Of a stretch of DNA of 64,000 nt, positions 11,213 through 22,271 are shown one piece after another (the first letter of the stretch is position 1; each line of letters begins with the position of its first letter). This DNA comes from Geosiphon pyriformis (Eukaryota; Glomeromycota; Glomeromycetes; Archaeosporales; Geosiphonaceae), in NCBI GenBank assembly GCA_016748015.1, contig JAAOMT010000575.1, forward strand, positions 633 to 64,632, given 5' to 3'. The notes under the pieces are model-generated. The model saw only the letters and a list, made by a program, of their open reading frames with translations, did no database searches and was not told the origin of the DNA. A program made the position numbers and the translations under genes.

Positions 11213-12211
11213 ATGAATAGGCTATTGGGAACTTCACCTGTTCCTAGACCTCGTATATCGTGTTTTTGCTGTTGCATTAGATTGAAACCAGTTGTAGTGA
11301 TTAACAATGGTATGTTTATAACATATAATAATTTTTAATAATTTCCTTAGCTTTATTTCCAATATTAATTATTATCAATTAATAAATTATTATATTGAAT
11401 CTTATTAGGCAGGTAACCTTTCTAATGCAACTACAGGATTTAGGACTTTTATTCAGGATAATCCATTAAGAAATTGTAAGAATTTAATAGTATATTTATT
11501 ATTAAAGTCTTTATTATTTTATAAAAATTATTTTGACTTTTTTAGTTTACTCGAATTTCTCTCTAATTTCTAATATCATTAATTTTATAATCACTCTTGG
11601 ATCTATATATGGTTTATTCGTTATCACTTTTGCGCTATGTTTATAAATATCTCGCACTACTAAGGATAATTGTTTAAATATTTTATTTATCTAACGCTCA
11701 ACTTTCTAACCTTTAAACCTCTTTTTTAGAATACTTATCGTCTCCTTGGCCTATGTTTTATATTTACTTACTTAAAGATTGTGAGTGAATAGAAAATTAT
11801 TTAAAGAAAATTGGTTAAAAATAACTTTAATATATGTTTTTCATCCTTTCTTAGATTTATTTCTCTTTGGTAATTGATTCACATGCTGCTAATTGTCGCG
11901 AAAAAGAAAAGATGGCCAAACAAACCTCAGATCTCAGTGCCATGATTGTCGCGTAATGTTTCCCTTTCTTAGATTTATTTCTCTTTGGTAATTGATTCAT
12001 ATGCTGCTAATTGTCGCGAAAAAGAAAAGATGGCCAAACAAACCTCAGATCTCAGTGCCATGATTGTCGCGTAATGTTTCCCTTTCTTTGATTTATTTCT
12101 CTTTGGTAATTGATTCATATGCTGCTAATTGTCGCGAAAAAGAAAATATGGCCAAACAAACCTCAGACCATGAGAAGATCTCAGTGCCATGATTGTCGAG
12201 TAATGTTTCCC
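11213..12211 (+). pseudogene. decayed copy of the five-exon tetraspan protein
   Basis: This is a damaged paralogue of the gene at 24519-25451. Exon 1 (11213-11309) encodes a head with LGTSP and a CFCCC cysteine cluster followed by IRLKP; exon 2 is 11413-11475; exon 3 (about 11546-11631) encodes the second membrane segment ending GLFVITFA. Compared with the intact copy, exon 1 lacks 11 bases and the exon 2 acceptor is 4 bases further in, which together keep the frame. After exon 3 the donor GT is changed to CT and an in-frame stop follows. Exon 4 has lost roughly its second half, including the third-to-fourth membrane segment link. The last exon is present three times in tandem. A product could only come from unusual splicing, so I call it a pseudogene, although the frame-keeping changes suggest it was once constrained. 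Confidence 0.75.
11847..12211 (+). repeat. 118-bp tandem triplication of a terminal exon
   Basis: Units start at 11847, 11965 and 12083. Each contains a polypyrimidine/acceptor stretch, the last coding exon (IYFSLVID start) and its stop region. Units 1 and 2 are almost identical and keep the TTCTTAG acceptor; unit 3 has TTCTTTG, so its acceptor AG is lost, and it carries a 12-base insertion and a few substitutions. Confidence 0.9.
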
Positions 12212-13329
12212 AATCTCGTTACCGTTTATAAGCTTTTTAGTTTTAAGACTCTTTATAACTCATTTACTTTAAAATTCCCAATTGAAATTTGAAATCTCTT
12301 GGTGCTGCAAGTCCATTTAGCCTCGTCACGATGGCTTTTAATTCTTTATACGGGTGCTGGATGCCCCAGTCCAGCTTTGGCGCTATTCATGATTTACCAT
12401 TTCTTGCTACTATTGGCACTTTTATTAGAGGAGCTAGTTTTGTTTAGCTTGTGAAACAATCGTAGAAATTTCTTTTTTCAAGTTAAAAAATTAAAAAACA
12501 GCGTATGGGCTAAAAAAGATGTTTCGACATCTTAAAAATTTTTCATACATAATTTTTTTACCAATACGATACTTCTTAATTTATAATACATGTATAAAAA
12601 TGAGAACAAGGATAAAACGACTATTAAAATTACCGGGCATAACCACCCAAAAACGGTAGAAATTCTTCAGTGTTTTCTTTTTTTTACATTATCAGTAATA
12701 ATTTTAGCTCACAATTTAGGTTTTGAAATAAGAGTTCTGTATTTTCAAAGTTAGAACAGTTCAAAATTTCCATTGGAGAAAAAAGATTTGAGCACAATGC
12801 AAAAAAATTTTTAGCAGGCAAGTTTTGCCATTTAAGGCTATTCATTTGCAGGGGAAATTTGTGATCCTATGAATTTTCAAATCGCTTGCCCGTTTCAGAC
12901 ATGATAAAGGCCAACTTTCCACAACATTCTAAGCAGAAGGTTTTTGAAATCTTGGAATACTTTACCTACCGGGAATGGAATTTTTCGCACTAATTTTGGG
13001 CGTAATACGAACTTTAGGTTCAATTTTGGGATTTGGGCTCTTTTAGGGTTTGAAATTTTGATTTTTGGGGTCTTAAAAATTTAGGTTTTCTCAATCCAAT
13101 TTTCTGATCAATTATTAAATTTAATTTAATCCAAGACATGCATAAGCATCATCAGGAAACCATCGTCTCGGCCTATTATGCGTAACGTACACAAAAAAAT
13201 CTTAATTATCTCTCTTGGTAGAAGGTAACATGGACCAGGAGAAACTGCTGAACACAATCCAATAAATATGAGTGAAAAACGTTCTACTGCCACTCCCTCC
13301 TAGAGTCACTCAAATCATTCTCATAAATA
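12212..13329. other. intergenic with a small coding-like patch
   Basis: From about 12301 to 12447 the plus strand has an open stretch of about 48 codons with several Trp, Cys and Gly residues (contains CWMPQSSFGAIHD) ending in TAG. It is more GC-rich than its surroundings and may be an exon relic of an unidentified gene. The rest shows nothing recognisable. Confidence 0.4.
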
Positions 13330-15073
13330 ATGGTATTTTTCACAAGCATCGAAGGCGTAAGCTGGACCACACTTGGCTTCTTTCTATTCTTGATCTATGT
13401 AGCCGTCTTCTATTTTCGATATTTCACTCGGGAAAATCCAATTCCGGGACCACTCCCATTACCAATTGTCGGCAATTTATTATTTGCTACGGATCTGAGT
13501 AATTATTGTTTTAAGTTAGGCAAAAAATATGGTGATATATTCGAAATTTGGATGGGGAATGAGAGGTGGATTATTTTGGCTAGGGGTGATTTAGTAGAAA
13601 AAATTATGAATCCGTCAACAAAGTCGAGTTTTTTTAAGAGGGTGAGTAATGTAAATTTATTCTATTTGACCTTTTTATTTCATGTAAATTAAACCAATAC
13701 ATAATGTTTAGATGGGGGCAAATGGTAATTTGGTCGAACTAGGCTTAAGCGCAAGTGGAATTTTATTTAATCATGACGCTCCAAGCTGGCGTCTTAATCG
13801 AAAGTTTCTTACACAAGCAGTAATGCTTCCACAATTTCAAGACGAATTAGTTTTGTTTGCACAAGATGTTTTCGCGGGTGCCGAAGATTATTTATTTTCT
13901 TTGAAGCCGAATGAAGAGCTAGATTTTTCAAAATGGGCAGTTGACTTTACGACTGATATCGCTTTTAAAATTACAACCGGGAAACCGTCTGGTACTTTAG
14001 GAAAAAATTTCAAAAAGGCTTCCTCCGAACTTGAACAGTCGACACCTTTTCCAAATGCTGAAGAGTTCGTTCAACGATTAGGAAGATGGCCTGCTGGATT
14101 AGTCTATATTCTTCTTATACCTTCTTGGTTACGACATTGCGTGCCTGGACTACGCCATTTCAATAACAAGATTTTGGAAAATACACATTGGTTAGAAAGA
14201 GAAGTTACGTCAATGATAAAAAATAAGAAGACCGAATTGGAAATGACGGGGAAAGAAGAGGCTGTGAGCTCGAATTTGTTGACGTTGTTGCTAATGGCAA
14301 ATCATGCGGATAAAGTTGCTAAATTTGAAAACCCATCATTCTTAAGTGAAGTTGATATTCGAGAGATTATTATCGAGGTAATGGTTGCTGGTATTGATAC
14401 GGTATGTTACTTATCACTTAATAATTCATATTGACATTTAATAAAGGGATAGTACCTAATATGTTTTCTTCGAATCTTTGATTCTTAGACCGCACATTCA
14501 ATCTGTTATATAATATATTATTTGTGCCATTACCCAGAAACTAAAGCTCTTTTTCTCGAAGAAATCGAAAAAGTCTTAGGATCCGATCCCGATCGTAAAG
14601 TGCAATACGACGATCTCGAGAAATTAGTCTACTGTGAAGCGATCATAAAAGAAGCTGCCCGATGTACCACTCTTATCCCATTAGTGGGTCGTCACACCAG
14701 TGCCGAAGAAGAGATTGGCGGCTACAAGTGGAAAGAAGGAACATTCTTTTGGCTACATATGCATGGTATTCACCAAAACTCAGCACAATGGAAAGATCCG
14801 AAGCGATTTGATCCAACGAGATTTTTAAAAGATGCTAATGGTGCAGAGGGGATTGAAAAATATAGCTTTTTACCTTTTGGTGGTGGAACGAGATTGTGTC
14901 CTGGTAGACATCTGGCCATGGCTCAGATGAAAGTTATGATGGTTTGTTTGTTTAGAAAATTCGAAATTCAACTCGTGGACATGGATGCGCCATTGAAAGT
15001 CACTTATGGTGGGATTAATGGATGCCGTGATTTTAGAATATTCGTTAGACCAAGGGCGATGTTGAAAAATTGA
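13330..15073 (+). CDS. cytochrome P450 monooxygenase, three exons, 528 aa
   Basis: Exons 13330-13641, 13712-14401 and 14489-15073 join in frame to 528 codons, a usual P450 length. The N-terminus has one membrane anchor (about residues 13-32), then a Pro-rich hinge with PIPGPLPLPIVGN. The oxygen-binding I-helix motif AGIDTT is rebuilt across the second splice junction (residues 330-335). The ExxR pair is in KEAAR (Glu389, Arg392), followed by a PERF-like FDPTRF, and the haem loop FGGGTRLCPG with the thiolate Cys at about residue 471. All signature residues are intact, so this is likely an active ER-bound haem oxygenase needing a P450 reductase; the substrate is unknown. The start was chosen because it precedes the anchor. 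The divergent, broken P450 at 36012-39512 is a different subfamily. Confidence 0.92.
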
Positions 15074-15323
15074 AAGGATTAAATTTTTTTAAAAGAGGAA
15101 AATGCTATACATTTTAATTTGTAAAAACATTTTATATTTTTCAAAATTATTTTCGATTAACCATATTATCAAACTATTTAATTTTCTAATTATGATTTAA
15201 TAATTAATCTTTTATAAAAGACAAACAAAGAACAATGTCATTTATTTAGAATATCACTTGACAAATTTAATAAACCTAGTAGCCACGGTATTTATTCAAT
15301 TTAGGAGGGGATCTTTTTTTAAT

Positions 15324-16424
15324 TTAAAAAACTTCATACTCCATGACAGAAAAATCTACCCGTTGCTTTTCTGATCCAGGCATTATAGAATGCTCATAAT
15401 TTGTTGTCTTTTGACAATAGCACTCTGGACTATTTTTAAAATTCTTGCCACCTAATACAATACTACCACCTCCAAATCATTGCTACCGAATACAATACCA
15501 ATACCTCCAAAATCATATTTTAGATCACCATAAGGTCCATGTTCACCAACATATCTGCTAAGTTTAATATTTTTAGGTTCGCCATCAAGGGAAAAAATAA
15601 AACTTCCTTCTCCATCCAACCAACTACCTCTAGAGTACCACGATTGTGGGTTATAGCCACCTATTAGCTGACCAGTTCCTTTCACTTTGATTACGCTTAC
15701 TGGTGCTCCTTTATTATCGCATAATCGATGAAAATCGGCTGGAGTGAATCCGTCTCGACTGCCTCGAAGTAACAAATTAAAATCATTTCCAAGTTGAGTT
15801 TCAAAAACAGCATTTCTGTTTTTGCCTTGAATCCAACGATCAAGGCGTTTTATATCTNNNNNNNNNNNNNNNNNNNNNNNNNNNNNNNNNNNNNNNNNNN
15901 NNNNNNNNNNNNNNNNNNNNNNNNNNNNNNNNNNNNNNNNNNNNNNNNNNNNNNNNNNNNNNNNNNNNNNNNNNNNNNNNNNNNNNNNNNNNNNNNNNNN
16001 NNNNNNNNNNNNNNNNNNNTCATCAGCGGTAACAAGCAATTCTAAAATGGTAGGCACTTCATGTTTATCAAGAGAGATATCACCATTATAAATGTATCTG
16101 TGCAGGAAAATAAAACATTTGATTTAATTTTGGCTAAAATTCTTTAAAAGCAAATGAAACTCTTTACCTGAGAATTATGTCAAAATTATTAGGTGAAACA
16201 TTAGGTTTAGCCAAGATAATGGTATTGATTTGCCTTTTAATCTAATTACTAGAGAGTGCTACAGCAAAATATGGTGATTTTGCTGCTAAAATTTGCGAAT
16301 GAGCATGAAAAGTTTTGATATTGGGCTCTTCGCCAACTATAATGTTAACATCAGAGAACTTCTGAGTGTTAAATAAATTCCAAAAATCATTGGATAAAGC
16401 GAGAAGGTGTTGTTGGAGTGACAT
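15324..16424 (-). pseudogene. BTB-TLDc protein, broken copy A with sequence gap
   Basis: Minus-strand copy of the BTB-BACK-TLDc gene at 27015-28546. The first exon starts at 16424 and encodes a BTB domain start (NDFWNLFNTQKFSDVNIIVG), then hits an in-frame TAG where the family has a conserved Trp after ALSSN. The BTB frame resumes and an intron matching that of copy B lies at about 16100-16170. Bases 15858-16019 are N and hide the end of BTB, BACK and the linker. The TLDc part is recognisable (LLLRGSRDGFTPADFH, GGYNPQSW). One T is missing near 15474, shifting the frame so the protein ends early; the family tail (VDF..EYEVF) is still readable in the next frame up to a stop at 15324. TLDc proteins with BTB heads are greatly expanded in Rhizophagus and thought to act as adaptors. 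Confidence 0.85.
15858..16019. other. assembly gap (162 N)
   Basis: Run of N within the BTB-TLDc copy A. The equivalent interval in copy B (27419-27997) is 579 bases, so the gap size is either an estimate or hides a deletion. Confidence 0.98.
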
Positions 16425-16920
16425 TGGTAAGATATAAGAAGTTTTTGAAATATTTACAGGTCAATCTGTGGCCTTTAGGGAAAGACATTTTTCACTGAAT
16501 TTTATACTAGTTGACAAAATAATATTGATTTGAATAATAATAAAAGCTATAATAGTGACTCGACATGTTTTACTCCGAAATTATATCCTAAATATGGAAG
16601 GATTTTGGTGTAAGAAGGGTGTTTACTGCTTGATAATAATAAAAATTGTAATAAAAATTATAATAACATATGAGGAGTACCTGCTATTAAAATTTTGTTA
16701 AGACAATAATCATTATTATATCATGATGATATTTCTATGACAAATTAAGAGCGTGAAATTTTCTTCACATTACATATTAGATTATCAACATTTCGGTTCG
16801 TGTATTTTCTCAACTTAAAGAGAAAAAATAAAAACTGGTCTAAACTACTAAATTTTTTTAAATAAATTTAAAAATATAAAAGTATGTATGAGAAACAAAA
16901 AAAGCTTATATTTGGGAGGA

Positions 16921-17991
16921 GATCAAGAAGATATTTTACTTTCCTATTATAATCAATTAATTTTTCAAAGAAAATTGCGTTTACAAATAACTTTTATTCA
17001 ACTAGTCTAATCTTTAAAGAAGTCAACGCTCCTATCAGAAATGGAAAATATGATAACCATTTTCATAAATAAAAAAATATCAATGGAAATGAAAACACGA
17101 AAATTAGTCTCAATATTATCACATAAATTCGATGCAAATCCTTAATTTTAACTCAGTATATTAGGTGATTGATAGATTGTGTGGTCACTGAATACCAGTA
17201 ACAATAACCAAACAGACTTCATTTTTTAAAATTGAAAATTGAGTAGGAAAACTAATTTTTGTACAAAAAATAAGGTAAAAAAGACTTGAATTTTAAGAAA
17301 AATTACAACAAAAAGAGGAATGAACAAGGAAAAAGGAAGAAAAAATATAAAAGAAATTTAGTAATACAATTTGTATATAAAAAAGACAAAGCTGTCAAAA
17401 TAATCTAGCAAAACATGAAACAAGTTAAGTCCAAGGTGTTAAAATTTACAAATTTACAAATGTGAAATTTGTTATTTATATATATTTTGAGTCTGCTGTA
17501 TATATAATTGACACATAAGAAAAGTTGAAAGCTGAAAAAGAGTATTTGTGACAAATTGGGCATCGAAGAGTTTGAAAAACTTTTTTGTTGCAAACTTGAA
17601 ATGATATGAGAGGAAAAATGAAAAATGATAATGATGTTAACCTCAAGGTATCATTTAGCTTTGATCTAATGCTTTTTTTGACTTGGGTTCAAAATCTTGT
17701 CAAAATGATAAAACTTTAGAAGCCTCGTGTCATTTTCTTCTAGGTCGATCGAGTTTGTGAGGATTGAGGATATTACTTGTACTAACTAGTTTTGTGAATT
17801 CTACCATTAATAATTGGATATATTATGAAACTTATCAATTTACCCTATCAAGGGGTGGTGTAACGAAAAATGTCTTTCATGTAAATATTTTTTGCGTCTT
17901 TGTAAATTGATATCCTCTTTCCTTAAGTCATCATGAATTCTCATAACTGAACTTGCATCCAAATATTTCCGATCCAAATAAAATTTTTATT
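16921..17991. other. intergenic, no gene seen
   Basis: AT-rich, with only short open frames (for example 17405-17593 minus). The right end is likely the 3' untranslated part of the coiled-coil gene. Confidence 0.5.
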
Positions 17992-19563
17992 TCACCAATT
18001 ACATGTGAAAGTGTTCGTCTGATTTATTTCCGTGCTCAATTTGGCATACCTTGGAATATTAGTTGTATCAACAGTAGCAGCAGAAAGAGCAGAATTGGAC
18101 CGAGTCACTCGCCCTCTATTCTTCATCCCTTTTTGGTATTTCTCTCGAAAATCAGTGTTTTCACTGACCAATTGTTCATTCTCTTTCAATAGATTTCTTT
18201 TCTGTTCCTTTATGATTTCGTTTTCTTGTTCCAGTTTCGTAATTTGTTTTTTTAATTGATTATTTCGTTTTTTACTGTCTTGTAATTGAGCGTTCAATTG
18301 GCCAGTGACTATTTCGGTTCGTTCATGAGCTTTTAATATCTCCTGTCGTAAGGCCTCACGATCAAATTTGAAAGAATTGTTTTCACGTTTCAGCTGCATA
18401 TTTGTCTCATTTACACGTGAAAAATCTTCTTTATATTTATTTGAATCGGTGATGAGTTTCTCACATTGTTCGATTACCTGTTTACCCGTCATCTGAAGTT
18501 CTGTTATATGGTCTGAGAGTATTTTAACTTGTTCTTTGGCGGTTTCCCTTTCTTGTTCTAAGGTGGCAATAGTGGCAGTGGGAATGGTAATAGTGTTGTT
18601 GGTGTTGACGTTGATGATTTCTTTTGAATTTTCGGTGTGAACTTGATTAGATATTTTGCTTTCGGATTGTGATTTGTGATTTGATTTTAGCGCATCGATC
18701 TCCATATTTACATTGTTTAGCTCATCATGCAACGCTTCCCGTTCATGCTGATAGGTATTATTTTCCCGTTTTAAATTAATTGAATCAGTGATCAATGCCT
18801 CATTCGTATTCGACAATCGTAGCAATTCCGTTTGTAAATTTCCATATTCTGATTCCAGTTTGCCAAATTCAAGATTCAGCAGATCACGTGTTTCAACCAT
18901 TTGTTGATTTTCTCGAGTCAATTGTTCAATTTGTTCATGACAATTCTTGTTATCCTTTTCCAAAACTTTTCGTTCTTCCAATAATTTCTCTAGTTCGTAT
19001 TTCAAAGTTTGCGCCTCTTTTTCAATTGAATCTAAACGGATTTGAATTTCATTTTCTTTATGACGAGATTCCTTCAATTCTTTCTCTAATTTATCGTTTT
19101 GTGATTTTAGAATTTCACTCAGCTCAGGATCTTCGATTGATACCTCTTGAATCGTATCAAATTTTGGTTTATGCGATAATTTATTTAGTTTTCTAGAAAT
19201 AATTTCATTTTCTTCTCGTAATCGATTAATTTCTGATTCTAATGTTTTATTATCTGATGTGAGTTGATTGTTCTGAGTTAAGAATATTTGTGTTTGAGAT
19301 TGAAGAGTTTCGTTCTGTGAGGTAGAAGTACCATTTTTCTTTAAGAACTCGTTTTCGTTTGTAGACTTGAGCAACAATGCTCGAAAACCATGGGATTCTT
19401 CGTCGTCTGGTGAAGATTTATTTGAGGGCAAAGGGGAACCTAAAGTCGGGGGTACGACTTGAGAAGGTGATTTTTCATGAAGGTTCCTTGCCCTTGAAGT
19501 TGAAGACAGAGTGGTAGGAGAATTGCATTTAAATAGTTTTCTGAACACGAATTTCTTTGGCAT
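17992..19563 (-). CDS. coiled-coil protein, 523 aa
   Basis: Single-exon open frame of 523 residues with an ATG at 19563. A basic, Ser/Pro-rich head of about 70 residues (contains SPSQVVPPTLGSPLPSN) precedes a continuous coiled coil from about residue 85 to 470, rich in Glu, Lys, Asn and Gln with repeated ENxxLxxE and REALxxE phrases. A linker with Thr/Ile repeats near residue 295-310 breaks the heptads. The tail is basic and Ser-rich (GRVTRSNSALSAATV). It resembles the 680-residue protein at 3240-5282 in head composition, heptad phrases and orientation, and the two are likely paralogues of different length. No catalytic domain or membrane segment is visible. Function unknown; a scaffold or tether is the cautious guess. 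Confidence 0.85.
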   Translation of the reverse strand: MPKKFVFRKLFKCNSPTTLSSTSRARNLHEKSPSQVVPPTLGSPLPSNKSSPDDEESHGFRALLLKSTNENEFLKKNGTSTSQNETLQSQTQIFLTQNNQLTSDNKTLESEINRLREENEIISRKLNKLSHKPKFDTIQEVSIEDPELSEILKSQNDKLEKELKESRHKENEIQIRLDSIEKEAQTLKYELEKLLEERKVLEKDNKNCHEQIEQLTRENQQMVETRDLLNLEFGKLESEYGNLQTELLRLSNTNEALITDSINLKRENNTYQHEREALHDELNNVNMEIDALKSNHKSQSESKISNQVHTENSKEIINVNTNNTITIPTATIATLEQERETAKEQVKILSDHITELQMTGKQVIEQCEKLITDSNKYKEDFSRVNETNMQLKRENNSFKFDREALRQEILKAHERTEIVTGQLNAQLQDSKKRNNQLKKQITKLEQENEIIKEQKRNLLKENEQLVSENTDFREKYQKGMKNRGRVTRSNSALSAATVDTTNIPRYAKLSTEINQTNTFTCNW

Positions 19564-20057
19564 GTTTATAATTGATTTATAATGTTTTCAGAGATAAATG
19601 AAATCTAAAAATTGAAATAATTGGTGCTCTCTTTTGATTCACAAATCTTTATTTTATGAAACACGTTCAAAATTTCTAGAAAAATATAGGAATCAATTTT
19701 CGAACCTACGAACAATTAAACGCGTTCTGAAAGGGGGGGGGGGTTTTTTTTTAATTTAGACGAGAAATGTAAAAGATTCAAAATGTAACTGAGCCCGGTT
19801 TTCTATTTTGTACAAAAAATTTAACAATCACCTTTGCAATCTCTTATATCTTTTAAATACCAGATAAGTTTCCTTATTAAAGGATATCCGTTGTCTAACC
19901 AATTTCCAATAATATTATGCCTACTTAATAGTTCAGATATTAGCTTGGTACCTATATCCCCTTTTAATCTATCACTCTCATAATATTTTTAATTATTTTT
20001 GTTTATATTTAGTCAATCTATTCTGGCTAAAAGAACGAGGTACGGCAAGGTAACAAG

Positions 20058-20099
<42 letters not shown>

Positions 20100-22238
20100 A
20101 TTATTATTATTATTATAATTGATTTCTGATAAGTAGCCTAACACGAGAACTATAACAAGACGCAGGAGGAAGCAATTGACATGCGCTTTTGCATTTGAAT
20201 TTCTGCATGCCCATGCCCTCGTCATACACACAAATCAATTTACCCGGATGCTTTTAATTGCCCTCCGTTCGAAAAACCAAACAAAGAAACAGATAATGAT
20301 ATTAAATAAGATTAGTCGATGATACAAAATAAAATTTTTGATGAGCATTAAAAAAAATCCCTTTGTTTTAATTCTGAAATGGAGTAAGAATTTTCAAAGC
20401 AAAAGCAAAAAAGGAAAAGTTTTATTTTTGTTTTTACCAAATATCCTCATTCAGTGATTTTGGGTTCGATACTTTTTTCATATGATTCATATTAGTTTAA
20501 ATTAATTTATTGATTGAAAAGTCACAAGCAGTCTGAAATTACTCATATTGGGCTACCACAAGTTATCATGTTTCGTTTCGTACAAATTTTTTCGGTAGAG
20601 ATTTTAATAAAGATAGTATACCTCAACTCGTTTTTACATTATTAAAATGTAACAACAAAATTTGCCGGATTTTTCGTTCCATGTCTGATAATGTGTTGAT
20701 GCTGTAAAGTCTAGCTAATTATTATATCACATTTTACTGGTGGAACAAATAATAGGATATCGTAAACAACAACGCCTTTTCTCAAAATAAAAGGAATATA
20801 TTTATAATCAGTCCCAATTAAAATTTCATTTCATCATTGTTTCCTCTATTATTTCATAAAAATTGGTTAATTACCGAATATTGGGGATTGACACAATGAA
20901 AAAAAAAATTTCGTATTTTCGAAAACCAAATATAGAAATATTCGTTCTTTTCTAAAAAATTTAAATAAACAATATTTAAAAACTGAGAAATAAATTGGCT
21001 TCATGTACACTCTGATCTTTGCCTATTGAAAACAATCTATTTGTTTTTTTATTTTGTCTTCTTTCCTTAAACTTGACATCATAGATAATAAATTTACGTT
21101 AACAATTGTTCAAATTGTTGTCTATCATATCGATTTTTTTTTTAAAATCTCATTCCCATTGGGAAATTAGACTTTCCGATTTCTTACCTCTTGTGAACAT
21201 GTGTTTTAAAGGATATTTATTAAAAGGCAAAAAATAAAAGTCACGAAATCTTGAGAAAGAAATTTTTTTTTTGCCGCTAATTAGCTTCGAAAGAAAAATA
21301 TATTGATAGTTGTAAAAATTTTCCCAGTGATAATTCTGAAATCAGGAAAGCCAAGTATTTTTCTCTGGGAATTTTCTCCCATGTCCAATGATACAATTAT
21401 GAATATGCATTAAAATCTTAATTTGAAAGGAGAGTTGGACCTATTTGGGTTACCTGACTTAACAGAAACAGTTTGTTAAAATATGAAACCCTGACAGGTC
21501 TCAAGTGGGGGCAGAAAAAGTTCAAGATTTAATTTGATGGATTTTTTAGCAATCAAATTAATCATGAATTGTCATATGTTACTCTTATAAGGTTTTAACT
21601 ATGTGATTCAATAAAAATTTTTTTTTGCCAATAAATGTTTTGCAGCATATTTTATTCATCTGAAACGGTGTTGCCGTCTAAATTAATTTAAAACATAATT
21701 TGAGAATATATCATTCAAATAAAGTTTTCTGTACATTACCCATGCCGTGCACAGATTTTCGTGTTACCACCCCCTTCTATGACTATTTTCACATGTTTCT
21801 TGATATCATCTCTAATTAAGTTATTTGGGAACAAATTTTTAAAGCTGCATATCAATTACGTATGTGTTTGACCTTCCGAATTCGCCTCCATAATAGTTGA
21901 TTTAAAAATTGGGATTTTAAAAAAGATAAATTTGCGAAAAAAAATTTCTCAAAAATAAATTATGCAAACGTTTTTAATAGTTTATTTTTTAATTTGGATT
22001 TCCTTTTTGGTTTTAAGTCAAAAAATAACCATTGTTATTTTTGGAAATATAAAAATAAAAATCCTGATAATTTTTTATTGTTTGAAGAGCGAAATCAAAA
22101 ATTTGTCAATTTTTTATATAAAAAGAAATAAGATTTAAAAATTTCGCCCATAATTGCATCCATTAATTACAATTTAAAACTTTTAATTTTAAAAATTATT
22201 CTTGAAATAATAATCATAATGATAATCATCATAATAAA

Positions 22239-22271
<33 letters not shown>

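Larger units (their letters stand above)
15324..16920 (-). repeat. inverted duplicate, BTB-TLDc unit copy A
   Basis: The gene plus about 500 bases upstream match the reverse complement of 26495-28546, including the upstream marker CATGATGATATTTCTATGAC and ATTTCGGTTCGTGTATTTTC. Similarity fades beyond about 16920. Confidence 0.85.

Noticed and set aside
13272-13502. Alternative plus-strand frame over the P450 start
   Set aside because: The other frame from 13330 gives the membrane anchor, hinge and all P450 motifs.
15794-16045. Open frames running through the N gap
   Set aside because: Formed by the gap itself.
17953-18259. Overlapping plus-strand frames
   Set aside because: Antisense to the C-terminal coding part of the 523-residue gene.
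18795-19196. Plus-strand open frame of 133 codons
   Set aside because: Antisense shadow of the second coiled-coil gene, with no start context or domain.
20013-20231. Minus-strand frame with poly-Asn
   Set aside because: Product of the ATT microsatellite, no further coding signal.
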